NCBI GenBank assembly: GCA_035499555.1
Contig: DATJYO010000062.1
Span: 1-64,000, forward strand
DNA from: Bog-159 sp035499555
GTDB taxonomy: Bacteria > Acidobacteriota > Terriglobia > Bryobacterales > Bryobacteraceae
Reading direction: 5' to 3'
Length of the DNA stretch: 64,000 nt
Part shown: in pieces, positions 24,721 through 33,612 of the stretch
Position numbering within the stretch: position 1 is the stretch's first letter
How the letters are laid out: each line of letters starts with the position of its first letter
The notes under the pieces: model-generated
The model's input: the letters and a program-made list of their open reading frames with translations, nothing else
The model's database searches: none
What the model was told of the DNA's origin: nothing
Made by a program: the position numbers and the translations under genes

Positions 24721-27303
24721 GTGACCGGCAAAACCCTAGGCAATTACGAGATCCAGGACAAGTTGGGCGAGGGCGGCATGGGCGAGGTATGGCGCGCGCG
24801 CGACCGCCGCCTGCAGCGCGCCGTGGCCGTGAAAATTCTGCCGCGCGAAGTAGCGGGCGATTCCGGCCGGCGGGCGCGGTTCGAACAGGAAGCCCGCGCC
24901 CTGGGCGCTCTCAACCATCCCAATATCGTGGCGGTTTACGATCTGGGCGAAGACGACGGGAGCGTCTATATCGTCTCCGAACTAGTGGACGGCGAAACCT
25001 TGCGCGCCGTGCTCGACCGGGGGCCGCTGCCTTTTCGCCGCGCCGTCGAGATCGCCGTGCAGATGGCCGACGGCGTGGCCGCCGCCCACGCGCTGGGCAT
25101 CGTGCATCGCGATCTGAAGCCGGAAAACGTTATGGTGACCGCGGCCGGACAAGCCAAGCTGCTGGACTTCGGTCTCGCCAAGCAGAGCACTCCGGCGGCC
25201 GGCGACAACACGGCCACCGTGGCTCTATCCATGCCCGGGATGGTGATGGGCACCGTCGGTTACATGTCGCCGGAGCAGGTACGCGGGGAAACAGCGGATG
25301 CCCGTTCGGACATCTTCAGCTTCGGGTGCGTGCTGTACGAAATGCTGACCGGCCACCGCGCCTTTGAGGCTGGCACCGGCGTGGAGACCATGCACGCGAT
25401 TCTCAACGCGGACCCGCCCGAACCGCAGATCGATCCGTCCAAACTTCCGTCCGCGTTGATGGGGATTGTCCGGCGCTGCCTGGAAAAGCGCCCGGCGCAG
25501 CGTTTTCAATCCACCGCGGATCTGGCCTTCTCGCTGCGCGCGCTTCAAACCACGGGTGGCACCGTGATCGCGGGCCCGGTGGCTTCGGCTCCGCCGGTCC
25601 GCGCGCGGCCCCCATGGTGGCGCCTCGCGGCGGCGATCGCGGCAGCCCTGCTGCTGTTCGCATCGGGCTTCTACGTCCGGGACCGCACGCTCCACCGCGC
25701 TGAGCCGAGTTACCAGCGCATCACGTTTCGCAAAGGCCGGGTGCTGACAGCGCGTTTCACGGCGGATGGCCGCAACGTGGTGTACCAGGCAAGTTGGGAA
25801 GGCAGCGCGCCCCACACGTTTCTGGCGGTCCCCGGGAGCCCCGACTCGCGCGATCTGGACATGCCCGCCGCAGACCGCTTGATGGCCGTCTCGTCGAACG
25901 AGGAACTGGCGATGCTGACACCGCCCGCCGGCGATTACGACACCGCCCGCCTGGTGCGCAGCTCTATTTCCGGCGGACAGACGCGGCCGCTGCTCGACGG
26001 CGTATTGGCGCCGGATTGGGCGCCGGATGGATCGCTGGCTGTCTTGCGCCGGGCCAAAGGCGGGTATCAGGTGGAGTACCCGATCGGTACGGTGCTGGCG
26101 GACAAAATCGGCTGGCCTCTCTGGATGCTGCGGGTATCGCCGGACGGCGGCCGCGTAGCGTTCGCCGCCCGCACCAATGGGACTGCCGTGGGCCTATGGG
26201 TAGTGGACCGGTCGCGAAAGAAAACGTTCTTAGGCGCCGTATCCGGCCAAAACACGACGGGGGAACACGACAACTCCCTGTGCTGGAATCCAAAGGGTAC
26301 CGAGATCTGGTTCCGCTCGTTCGACCCGGCGGAACCGGGCGTCGTCTATGCGGTGGATTTGAACGGCCGGCGCCGGGTGGCCTTGCGGCTGCCGGCCTAC
26401 CTCAAGCTCTTCGACATCGCCAGGAATGGCAACCTGCTGCTCAGCACCGGCTCCGGGCAATTGGGAATCTTGGGGAAAGCGCCGGAAGATAACACCGAAC
26501 GCGATCTTTCCTGCCTGGACTCCGGGAGGATGGTGGGCATCTCGGCGGATGGACGGGTCATCGCGGCCAACCTCGCCGGCGAAAGCGGCGGCCCCCGGGG
26601 CAGCGTCTATATGCGCAAGACGGACGGCTCACCGGCGATTCGTGTCAGCGACGGGCATGCTTACGAACTGTCGCCGGACGGCAACTGGACATCCGGATAC
26701 GCCTTGAACGCCGACGGGGCGCGGCGCTTCGTCCTGCAGCCCACCGGGCCGGGCGAGGAGTCTGAGATCAAGGCTCCGGGCTTGTGGGGCGGCGGCGTGG
26801 TCTACGACTGGCTGGCGGGAGAGCGGCAGTACCTGGTCGGCGGAGTCCTGCGGGGACACACCTGGCAATGTTTTGTGTGGGACGCGGTGCGCGGTACACT
26901 GCGGCTCCTCTGTCCCGCGGCGCACGACAGCATCGAAGCTTATTTTGTCTCGCCGGACCGCTCGCAACTGTTGACGCTGGTCCCGCAGGCAGGCTGGACC
27001 ATTTATCCGATAGATGGCGGCGCGCCGCGGACGGCGCACGGCATCGAACCGAGCGAGGCGGTGATTGGCTGGCGGGCCGATAACCGCTCGGTCTATGTAC
27101 AGCCGGCCGAGATTCACCGCGACACCATCCCGGTTACGGTGGTGGATATCTCCAGCGGCCAACGGACGCCGTGGAAAACGATCCATCCGGCGCAGCCGGT
27201 AATTGAGATTCAGAGTCTGCATATTACGCCGGACGGCCGCGCCTACGCTTACAACTATTTGACGGTGCAGTCCGACCTGTATATTGCACGCGGCCTGGAT
27301 TGA
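24721..27303 (+). CDS. Serine/threonine protein kinase with C-terminal beta-propeller
   Basis: The 860-residue membrane-anchored Hanks-type kinase starts at GTG 24721. Kinase domain residues 9-270: glycine loop GEGGMGEV (16-23), Lys38 in VAVKILP, HRDLKPEN (129-136), DFG at 149-151 and the SPEQVRG activation segment; all catalytic residues are intact. One hydrophobic segment (about 299-318) follows, then a domain of TolB/PD40-like repeats (for example VSPDGGRVAFAA). Such kinase-propeller fusions are abundant in Acidobacteria and are thought to sense envelope signals with the outer domain. The following DUF4159 gene starts 9 bases downstream. Confidence 0.93.
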   Translation: MTGKTLGNYEIQDKLGEGGMGEVWRARDRRLQRAVAVKILPREVAGDSGRRARFEQEARALGALNHPNIVAVYDLGEDDGSVYIVSELVDGETLRAVLDRGPLPFRRAVEIAVQMADGVAAAHALGIVHRDLKPENVMVTAAGQAKLLDFGLAKQSTPAAGDNTATVALSMPGMVMGTVGYMSPEQVRGETADARSDIFSFGCVLYEMLTGHRAFEAGTGVETMHAILNADPPEPQIDPSKLPSALMGIVRRCLEKRPAQRFQSTADLAFSLRALQTTGGTVIAGPVASAPPVRARPPWWRLAAAIAAALLLFASGFYVRDRTLHRAEPSYQRITFRKGRVLTARFTADGRNVVYQASWEGSAPHTFLAVPGSPDSRDLDMPAADRLMAVSSNEELAMLTPPAGDYDTARLVRSSISGGQTRPLLDGVLAPDWAPDGSLAVLRRAKGGYQVEYPIGTVLADKIGWPLWMLRVSPDGGRVAFAARTNGTAVGLWVVDRSRKKTFLGAVSGQNTTGEHDNSLCWNPKGTEIWFRSFDPAEPGVVYAVDLNGRRRVALRLPAYLKLFDIARNGNLLLSTGSGQLGILGKAPEDNTERDLSCLDSGRMVGISADGRVIAANLAGESGGPRGSVYMRKTDGSPAIRVSDGHAYELSPDGNWTSGYALNADGARRFVLQPTGPGEESEIKAPGLWGGGVVYDWLAGERQYLVGGVLRGHTWQCFVWDAVRGTLRLLCPAAHDSIEAYFVSPDRSQLLTLVPQAGWTIYPIDGGAPRTAHGIEPSEAVIGWRADNRSVYVQPAEIHRDTIPVTVVDISSGQRTPWKTIHPAQPVIEIQSLHITPDGRAYAYNYLTVQSDLYIARGLD

Positions 27304-27312
27304 GCAAACAGG

Positions 27313-28152
27313 ATGAAGTTCCCGAAGTCATGTTGGGCCGGCCTGGTTTTGCTCGCGACTCTGTGCGCTTTCCAGCGGCCTTTCCGGGTGTATCCCAGCC
27401 TGGAACCGTACGATGACGTAGCGCTTCCCGCGGACTGGCAGCAGCCGGGGGACTGGATCTTCGCCCGCCTGATGTATCCGCCGCATCCCAACGCCCGCTT
27501 CGGGCGCTGGGGCCACCGGTTCGGCGGCATAGCCGACTGGCGCGAGGGAGGCACCAGTTGGACCCAGGACTATCCGCGCGCCGACCGCCATTTCGCGCAG
27601 GCCATCCGCCGGTTGACGCGCATCTGGGCCCGCTCGGTGGAACAGCCGGTCAATCTGGACGACGACGGCGACGTCTTCAACTACCCGTGGCTCTGCGCCG
27701 GCGAAATGGGCGATTGGAAGTTGACCGATGCGCAAGCCCGGAAACTGCGCGAGTATTTGCTGCGCGGCGGGTTTCTGATGCTGGACGATTTCTGGGGCAC
27801 CGAAGAATGGGATCGCTTCTGGGAGAGCATGCACCTGGTCTTCCCCGACCGTTCGGCGGTGGAGATCGAGAACTCCGACGCCATCTTCCACACCATCTAC
27901 GACCTGGATCGCCGCTACCAGATACCCGGCGAGTGGGCCCTGGCGCGCGGCACCACCTACCGTAACGACGGGCAGGTGGCGCATTGGAAAGGCATCTACG
28001 ACGATAAAGGACGGGTCATGGTGGCGATGGCGTTCAATTCCGATATCGGCGATTCCTGGGAGTGGGCCGACGATCCGCATTACCCCGAAAAATACTCCGC
28101 GCTGGGCATCCGCATCGGTGTTAACTATGTGGTGTACGCCATGACGCACTGA
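27313..28152 (+). CDS. DUF4159 domain protein, probably exported
   Basis: The 279-residue protein starts with a short hydrophobic leader (residues 8-19). The C-terminal two thirds match the DUF4159 pattern: FNYPWLCAGEMGDW, then LREYLLRGGFLMLDDFWG, and the AMAFNSDIGDSWEWADDP region, a flavodoxin-like fold often encoded beside membrane-bound kinase or MoxR/BatA systems. Function is not established. It lies 9 bases behind the kinase gene, so the two are probably one transcription unit. Confidence 0.8.
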   Translation: MKFPKSCWAGLVLLATLCAFQRPFRVYPSLEPYDDVALPADWQQPGDWIFARLMYPPHPNARFGRWGHRFGGIADWREGGTSWTQDYPRADRHFAQAIRRLTRIWARSVEQPVNLDDDGDVFNYPWLCAGEMGDWKLTDAQARKLREYLLRGGFLMLDDFWGTEEWDRFWESMHLVFPDRSAVEIENSDAIFHTIYDLDRRYQIPGEWALARGTTYRNDGQVAHWKGIYDDKGRVMVAMAFNSDIGDSWEWADDPHYPEKYSALGIRIGVNYVVYAMTH

Positions 28153-28189
28153 ACGCGTCGCTTCCACTCCTCAAGCTACAATCAAGCCA

Positions 28190-29347
28190 ATGCCATCTTT
28201 TTCATCCGCCATGCGACTCGTGTTGCTGGCCTGCCCGTTAACTTACTGTCTTACAGCTCAAACCGGACCGCCTCCGATACCGGCCATTCAATCCGTCACG
28301 CCCCTGGGCACCATCACGCAATACCCGCTGGTGCAGGGCCGGGACGGCACCTTCAGCGCCCTCGTCAACGGCCGATCCATCTGGCTGTTCGACGATACCG
28401 CCATGACCAAGGCCAACGCGCTGGGCAAGAATTTCATCGACAACAGCATGTCGTGGGCGAGTAACCTGGACGCCTCGCAAGGGATTACGCTGACCGGCAA
28501 TTACCTCGATTCGACAGGTGTTCCCACCGAATTTATGCCCTGTCTGCCTTGGGAGGCCAAGTACAACGCCGCACACAGTTCGAGCGGTTGTACCGCCACG
28601 CCTTGCGGCGCGGAGTTCGCCATGTGGCCGGGACCGCTGGTGCCCGACCCGGCACGCAACCGCAACCTGATCTTCTACGGCGAAATCTGGCGCGTGCCGG
28701 GCCATTCGGGTTGGGTGAGCATCGGCACCGGCATCGCCATCTGGCAGAACGGCAAGATCACCCGCCCGGTGGTGAACCCCGGTTCGCAGTACGGCACCCT
28801 CATGTGGACCGGCAGCCAAACCGGCTACAGCAATGCCTGGACCACCATCGGCGATACGCTGTATATGTATGGCTGCACCGCCGGTTTCCTGGTGCAGAAC
28901 TGTTCGCTCGGCAAGGTCCCGCTGGAGAACGCCACGGTGCCTGCGGACTGGCTGTATTACACAGCCTCGGGTACCTGGAGCCCCGATCAAACCGACGCGG
29001 TGACGCTGTTTCAGGGTGGCGCCGCCGGCACGTCGGTATTCTATGACAACTTCCTGGGCATGTACGTGGCGATCTACAGCGGCGTGTTCAGCAACGATGT
29101 CTACTTTCGCGTGGCATACAATCCATGGGGCCCGTGGTCGGACCAGACTCTGATCTTCACCGGCCTCCCGGGGTGGCAGAACAACGCGGACTACGCCGCC
29201 ATGGCGCATCCGGAATTCGCGCAGAACAACGGCCAGACCGAATATATCGCCTACGTGCAGGACACCGGGTTCCTGGCGCAGGACCTGCAACTGGTGCAGA
29301 TCACCTTTGCGAGTCCGGCGGGCTCTCCGGCCGGCCGCGCGCGCTGA
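28190..29347 (+). CDS. Exported protein of unknown function, probable beta-propeller
   Basis: The 385-residue product has a Sec signal peptide (about residues 8-23; ATG 28211 is an alternative start). The mature part has regularly spaced motifs such as GRSIWLFDDTAM, NLIFYGEIWR, GWVSIGTGIAIW, DTLYMYGC and FYDNFLGMYVAIYSG, which resemble blades of five-bladed glycosidase-like or DUF4185-type propellers. I cannot assign catalytic residues. Four to six cysteines are present. Its 3' end overlaps the convergent WYL regulator gene by 47 bases. Confidence 0.6.
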   Translation: MPSFSSAMRLVLLACPLTYCLTAQTGPPPIPAIQSVTPLGTITQYPLVQGRDGTFSALVNGRSIWLFDDTAMTKANALGKNFIDNSMSWASNLDASQGITLTGNYLDSTGVPTEFMPCLPWEAKYNAAHSSSGCTATPCGAEFAMWPGPLVPDPARNRNLIFYGEIWRVPGHSGWVSIGTGIAIWQNGKITRPVVNPGSQYGTLMWTGSQTGYSNAWTTIGDTLYMYGCTAGFLVQNCSLGKVPLENATVPADWLYYTASGTWSPDQTDAVTLFQGGAAGTSVFYDNFLGMYVAIYSGVFSNDVYFRVAYNPWGPWSDQTLIFTGLPGWQNNADYAAMAHPEFAQNNGQTEYIAYVQDTGFLAQDLQLVQITFASPAGSPAGRAR

Positions 29348-30290
29348 TCCGATACAAGGCCACAATCTGCGCGGCGGCTTTGGCGACTTCGTCGCGCAGC
29401 CCAACCGGTTCGATCACCTCGATCCGGTCGCCGAAGCTGAGCGCGAATTGCACAGCCTCCTCCTCGACGTCAAACCGCAGGCGTACGCGCACCGCATCGC
29501 CCTCGCCGGCCTCCGACTCGAGGCGCCAGCCGCGATAGCGCACCCAGCGCATCACGTCGCGGCTGGCCCGGAACGTCGCGTCGTAGCGCGGCAGTTGCCG
29601 CCGGAACTCGGTGGCGGACTGCTCCCAGTACGCGGCCAGATCGAAAGCAGCCGGCCGCCTGGAGGGCTGATCCAGGACGGCCACCTCGCGCACGCGCGAA
29701 ACCCGGTACGTGCGCGGCGCGCCATCCGCCGCCGCGATCAGGTACCAGGTGCTGCCTTTGGCCACCAGCCCCAGGGGATCCACCACGCGTTCGCCGGGCT
29801 CGCCCAATACGCGGTTGTAAATGAAACTTACCCGGCGTTCGCGCCACAGCGCGTCCAACAGCACCGGCAGGGATGCGACCGATTCGGCCGGATCGCGCCA
29901 GCCGCGCGCATCCACCAGAATCCGCCGGCGCGCGAAATCGGCCCTGGCGCGGGAAGCCTCCGGCAGCGACGCCTGCAGCTTGATCAGCCCGGCCTCGGCC
30001 TCCCGCTGCAGACCCAGATCGGCCAGCAGCCGCGGCGGACGCGCCAGAAACAGCGCCTGGATCTCCGCCGCGTTCAAGCCGGTGAGCCTGGTCTCGTAGC
30101 CTTCCAGCAGGCTCCAGCCCCCGCCGGCGCCGCGCTCCGCCATCACCGGAACGCCCGCGCCGCTCAGGGCGTCCATGTCCCGCAGGATGGTGCGCTCGGA
30201 AACCTCCAGCCGCTGGGCCAGTTCCCGCGCTGTCACCCGGCGCTGCCTCTGCAAAAGGAGCAGGATCGAAAGCAGCCGGTCGGCGCGCAT
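29301..30290 (-). CDS. WYL-domain transcriptional regulator (YafY type)
   Basis: The 329-residue regulator has an N-terminal winged HTH of the HTH_11/DeoR type (VTARELAQRLEVSERTILRDMDAL, described by residues about 18-41) and a WYL domain from about residue 140 to 300 with the GSTWYLIAAADGAPRTYRVS core, thought to bind nucleic-acid or small-molecule ligands. It is transcribed divergently from an SDR gene. The 63-base divergent region contains a TGACA-N5-TGTCA inverted repeat, the most likely autoregulatory operator. Confidence 0.9.
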   Translation of the reverse strand: MRADRLLSILLLLQRQRRVTARELAQRLEVSERTILRDMDALSGAGVPVMAERGAGGGWSLLEGYETRLTGLNAAEIQALFLARPPRLLADLGLQREAEAGLIKLQASLPEASRARADFARRRILVDARGWRDPAESVASLPVLLDALWRERRVSFIYNRVLGEPGERVVDPLGLVAKGSTWYLIAAADGAPRTYRVSRVREVAVLDQPSRRPAAFDLAAYWEQSATEFRRQLPRYDATFRASRDVMRWVRYRGWRLESEAGEGDAVRVRLRFDVEEEAVQFALSFGDRIEVIEPVGLRDEVAKAAAQIVALYRISARGRPESPPDSQR

Positions 30291-30302
30291 AAACGGACTT
30301 TA

Positions 30303-30332
30303 TCAGGAAAACATGACAATCCGTGTCAGGAA
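30303..30332. promoter_or_regulatory. Candidate operator between WYL regulator and SDR genes
   Basis: TGACA at 30314-30318 and TGTCA at 30324-30328 form a 5-5-5 inverted repeat centred in the divergent region. The heptamer TCAGGAA is also directly repeated at 30303-30309 and 30326-30332. The location between a regulator and its neighbour on opposite strands supports a role as binding site. A -10-like TATATT at 30341-30346 would start transcription almost at the SDR ATG (30354). Confidence 0.5.
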
Positions 30333-30353
30333 TCGCATCGTATATTTCTTGCG

Positions 30354-31220
30354 ATGAAATCTCTACACGGAAAAGTCGCGATCGTCGCCGGGGCCAGCCG
30401 CGGCGCGGGACGGGGCATAGCCCTGGCGCTGGGCGATGCGGGAGCTACCGTATACGTGGCGGCACGCACCACCCGCGGCGGACCCAAGCCCGCCGACGGC
30501 GCGCCGGGCACCATTGAAGACACCGCGGAGCAAGTCACGGCGCGCGGTGGACGGGGTGTCGCGGTCCGCGCCGACCTGGGCGACGAAGCCCAGGCCGACG
30601 CCCTGTTCCGCCGCGTGGAAGAGGAGCAGGGCCGCCTCGACCTGCTGGCCAATTCCGCCTGGGGCATCGACGTGATGTCGGTCTGGTCGAAGCAATTTTG
30701 GGAGTTGAGCCCCGGCATGTGGCGGGACACGATTGCGACCATCCATGCCGCATGGTTCGCCAGCGTCTGGGCCGCCCGCATCATGGTGAAGCAGAAGCGG
30801 GGCCTCATCCTGCATGTCACCGATAACCTGCATCCCGATCCCAGTGCTTACCGCGGCCAGATTCTATGGGACCTCGGCCACGAATACCTCAATCGCCTGG
30901 TGCGCGGGACGAGCCGGGAACTGAAGACGTCAAGAATCGCGGTGGTGGGGCTGAACCCCGGTTTCATGCGCACCGAACGGGTCCTGATGCACATGTTCAG
31001 CGATGAGATCAAGCGCCAGTTCCGCTTCGATCTGAGCGAGTCCGTCGAATACATCGGACGGGCGGCGGCGGCGCTGGCGGCGGATGACGACGTGTTCCGG
31101 AAAACCGGTCAGTTGCTGTGGGTGGCGGAGCTGGCCCAAGAATACGGCTTCACGGACACGGATGGCCGCTACATTCCGCGGTTCGATCCGAACGCGCCGC
31201 CACAACCGTTCCCGGGTTGA
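30354..31220 (+). CDS. SDR-family oxidoreductase (DHRS1-like)
   Basis: The ATG at 30354 gives 288 residues; the open frame extends far upstream but over the antisense of the regulator gene. It starts MKSLHGKVAIVAGASRGAGR with the TGxxxGxG-type loop as AGASRGAGRG, followed by an Arg-containing AARTTRGG. An acidic patch (DLGDEAQADAL) and NSAWGIDVM follow, where NSAWG resembles the LANNAYAG-type loop of DHRS1-like SDRs. Its divergence from a WYL regulator suggests it is the regulated target. The 3' end overlaps the convergent glycosyltransferase gene by 71 bases. Confidence 0.8.
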   Translation: MKSLHGKVAIVAGASRGAGRGIALALGDAGATVYVAARTTRGGPKPADGAPGTIEDTAEQVTARGGRGVAVRADLGDEAQADALFRRVEEEQGRLDLLANSAWGIDVMSVWSKQFWELSPGMWRDTIATIHAAWFASVWAARIMVKQKRGLILHVTDNLHPDPSAYRGQILWDLGHEYLNRLVRGTSRELKTSRIAVVGLNPGFMRTERVLMHMFSDEIKRQFRFDLSESVEYIGRAAAALAADDDVFRKTGQLLWVAELAQEYGFTDTDGRYIPRFDPNAPPQPFPG

Positions 31221-32694
31221 GCTCGTACACCTCCACCCAAAGCCCGTGGCGCTCCCAACGCGCCACCGGCGTGAATGGCCGGCCAGACATATCGCGCGCG
31301 GTCAGCTCAGGCTCGTAGCCGTAGAAGTGCCGCCAGATTTTGCGGACCAGCTCGACATTGGTCCAGCTCCAGGGCGGCTCCCACATGCGAGAGAACAGCA
31401 CCAGGACGCGGGCGTCGCGCTGCCAGGCGGGATTGTCCACGTTGGAGGCCGTGAAGTCCGGCAGCGCGTGTACGGGAATCGGCCGCTGCACGTATCCGAA
31501 CTCCGGCCGGCGCAAGGCCGCGGCCAGGGGCCACACCGTCGCCACCGGCCGGCCGTTCTGTTCCACGAATCCGGCGGCGGCTTGTTGCAGCTCCACGAAG
31601 TCGGTGAAGGCCAGGTTGTTCTCGAAAGGAAAGGGGTAGGGCGGATTCCAGAAATTGCCGACGATGAGTCCGGCCAGCAGGGCCAACTGGCACGCCACTT
31701 TCAGTGCGCCGCGATAGATCGACATGCCGGCCATCATGGCAGCGTAGACCATCGGCATCACGGGAAGCAGGTAGCGCTCGAGCATGGCTCCGCCGACCAC
31801 GCTTAGGAAAAGGACGTGGATGCCGATGGCCAGCCAGGCGATGCGCCAGGCGCGCGAGGCAAAGACCCCGCGCCGCCACGCCAGCAGGATGGCGATCGTA
31901 CCGATCCAATGGAAATCCTGGAAAAACAGATAGTACAGGCGGCGCGTCAGGGCGAAGGTGAACCGCACCGGATGAAACGGATAATACAGGTTGTACCGGG
32001 TGAACTCCGTGTTACCGAACAGGTGCCCGGTGGCGTGTGCCAACAGCATCAGCCAGGCTGCCAGGGCTCCTGCCGGCAGTATGAACCAGATCGCCTGCCG
32101 GGCGCGCTTCTCATAGATCAACCAACCGGCGAAGAGCAGCGGCATCAGGAGACCGGTCTCTTTCACCAGCACCAATACAACGCATACGCCTGCCGCCAGG
32201 CGAACCTTGTCCTGCAGAAACAGCAGCAAGGCAAGGCAGGTGAAGAGCATAGCGGGCATATCCAACTGCGCCAGCATGGCTTGGGCGAAGAACAGTGGCG
32301 AGGCGCACAACAGAAACACGGCCATGAAGGCCGGCGATCCGCGCACGTTGCGGCACAATTCGATGGCCAGCAGGAACGCCACCAGCAGCGCCAGGGAAGC
32401 CAGGAGCAGCATGGCGCTCCGCGTGCTCAGGATGGAGTAGCCCGCCAGGGTCCAGAACCCGGCCAGGTACGCCATCACACCCGGCGGGTGGACGTTGGGT
32501 ACGGTGGAGTGCGGAATCCACGCGCCATCGTGAAAAAGGTCGAGCGCGGCGGGCACGAACTGCCCTAACTCGTCCCAGTAGAAAGGCAGGCGCAGCAGGG
32601 CCGCGTGCGACAGAAAGGCGATAGCGGCGAAGATCGCCAGGAAAACCAGGTATGTCTCTGGACGAATACGCCGGCGCGGGGCCTCCACGATCAC
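31150..32694 (-). CDS. Polytopic glycosyltransferase, GT39/GT83 (ArnT/PMT-like) type
   Basis: The 514-residue protein has about ten to twelve hydrophobic segments. The first periplasmic loop carries the acidic pair in YWDELGQFVPAAL, the position of the catalytic Asp/Glu in lipid-phosphate-sugar dependent transferases such as PMT and ArnT, and VHPPGVMAYLAGF follows. Such enzymes transfer a sugar from a polyprenyl-phosphate donor on the outer face of the membrane. The start is GTG, overlapping the DUF3467 gene stop by 4 bases. The acceptor is unknown. Confidence 0.78.
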   Translation of the reverse strand: MIVEAPRRRIRPETYLVFLAIFAAIAFLSHAALLRLPFYWDELGQFVPAALDLFHDGAWIPHSTVPNVHPPGVMAYLAGFWTLAGYSILSTRSAMLLLASLALLVAFLLAIELCRNVRGSPAFMAVFLLCASPLFFAQAMLAQLDMPAMLFTCLALLLFLQDKVRLAAGVCVVLVLVKETGLLMPLLFAGWLIYEKRARQAIWFILPAGALAAWLMLLAHATGHLFGNTEFTRYNLYYPFHPVRFTFALTRRLYYLFFQDFHWIGTIAILLAWRRGVFASRAWRIAWLAIGIHVLFLSVVGGAMLERYLLPVMPMVYAAMMAGMSIYRGALKVACQLALLAGLIVGNFWNPPYPFPFENNLAFTDFVELQQAAAGFVEQNGRPVATVWPLAAALRRPEFGYVQRPIPVHALPDFTASNVDNPAWQRDARVLVLFSRMWEPPWSWTNVELVRKIWRHFYGYEPELTARDMSGRPFTPVARWERHGLWVEVYELNPGTVVAARSDRTAECSGHPCP

Positions 32695-32984
32695 TGGACG
32701 CTACCGGCGGGCGGATGCGGCTCCAGCTTGATTTCGCCGAAAGCCGTCTCATATTGCGTGACGTTCTGCTGCAGGACGTTGAGCAGCGCTTTGGCCTGCT
32801 GGGGGGAGACATAGACGCCCTGAAAATTCTGGATGTTGACATTATCGGGGGCCGTCTGGTTAACCAGGCCAAAGAGCAGGAAGAAGTCCCAGAGGTTTAC
32901 CCGGATTTGCACGCTGTTGGCATAGTTTTCCCGGTATTCCGGCATGGTGCTCATCTGGATCTTCGGCGGTTGGGGGTGGCTCAT
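32691..32984 (-). CDS. DUF3467 domain protein
   Basis: From ATG 32984 the product is 97 residues. The segment YANSVQIRVNLWDFFLLFG with the later VSPQQAKALLNVLQQNVTQYE matches the small DUF3467 family of unknown function; the pattern of a short beta-strand followed by an amphipathic helix is clear. A methionine six codons upstream is possible but less well placed. The stop overlaps the glycosyltransferase start (4 bases), implying coupled translation. Confidence 0.82.
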   Translation of the reverse strand: MSHPQPPKIQMSTMPEYRENYANSVQIRVNLWDFFLLFGLVNQTAPDNVNIQNFQGVYVSPQQAKALLNVLQQNVTQYETAFGEIKLEPHPPAGSVQ

Positions 32985-33133
32985 AGTGCCATGGTGACAC
33001 AAATAAAAGTGGCGGGCTTAACGTGGTGTGGGCTTCCGCTTCCCCGGCCGGCAATGAAAATTTTTGTAAATTCCCAAAACCTGGACGCACATATTTGCGT
33101 CCGATCAGGTGAGAGAAGCAGGAGGAAGGACCC

Positions 33134-33316
33134 ATGAAACCACTCGGAGAGAAAGTCGGCAACGGGTTGGCGCTGTGTCCCATTTGCACACATACGGTGC
33201 CGGCCACGGTGAATATGGTTGGTAAGCGGCCGCGAGTTACGCCAGGGCAGAGGTGTCCGCGGTGTGCATCGCCCCTGGACGTAGCCATGGTGGTACAGAT
33301 CGCAGTAGCAGCATGA
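33134..33316 (+). CDS. Small zinc-ribbon protein (60 residues)
   Basis: I do not recognise a named family. The 60-residue frame has an excellent ribosome-binding site (AGGAGGAAGG at about 33120-33129) 4-5 bases before the ATG, which strongly supports translation. CPIC and CPRC pairs 29 residues apart would bind one zinc ion as a ribbon. The C-terminus is a short hydrophobic stretch (AMVVQIAVAA). It is followed 71 bases later by another small zinc-ribbon gene with its own promoter. Confidence 0.7.
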   Translation: MKPLGEKVGNGLALCPICTHTVPATVNMVGKRPRVTPGQRCPRCASPLDVAMVVQIAVAA

Positions 33317-33337
33317 CCGAGGCGGTACTTTTTGGGA

Positions 33338-33367
33338 TTGGCACGCGCAGCCATTAAGCGTTATAGT
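33338..33367 (+). promoter_or_regulatory. Sigma-70-type promoter for the 33388 gene
   Basis: TTGGCA at 33338-33343 and TATAGT at 33362-33367, each five of six matches to consensus, are separated by 18 bases. Transcription would start about 33374, leaving a 14-base leader before the ATG at 33388. Confidence 0.6.
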
Positions 33368-33387
33368 GTAGTCAGACTGGGAACTAG

Positions 33388-33612
33388 ATGAAACGACGAA
33401 CGCCAGCCAAGTCCGAACCGGTAATCGCGCCGGAGATCCTCGAGCAGGCCAAGCGGTCGGTTACGACCGACAACCTGCGGAAGGCCGCCAAGTGTTCGGT
33501 TTGCGGCGGCGAGACCTCGCTCGGCCAAGGGGAGCCGCTATGCTGGGTCTGCCGTCGTCTGAAGATCAGCGCCTGGCGCGATATCGAACAGCAGGCCCCC
33601 GCTCAGGAGTGA
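33388..33612 (+). CDS. Small zinc-ribbon protein (74 residues)
   Basis: I do not recognise a named family. The 74-residue product has a charged N-terminus with a predicted helix (PEILEQAKRSVTTDNLRKAA) followed by CSVCGGETS and CWVCRRLK, two CxxC pairs 16 residues apart that look like a zinc ribbon. A good promoter lies just upstream. The 3' end overlaps the convergent cyclodeaminase-family gene by 10 bases. A nucleic-acid or protein-binding role is a guess. Confidence 0.65.
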   Translation: MKRRTPAKSEPVIAPEILEQAKRSVTTDNLRKAAKCSVCGGETSLGQGEPLCWVCRRLKISAWRDIEQQAPAQE

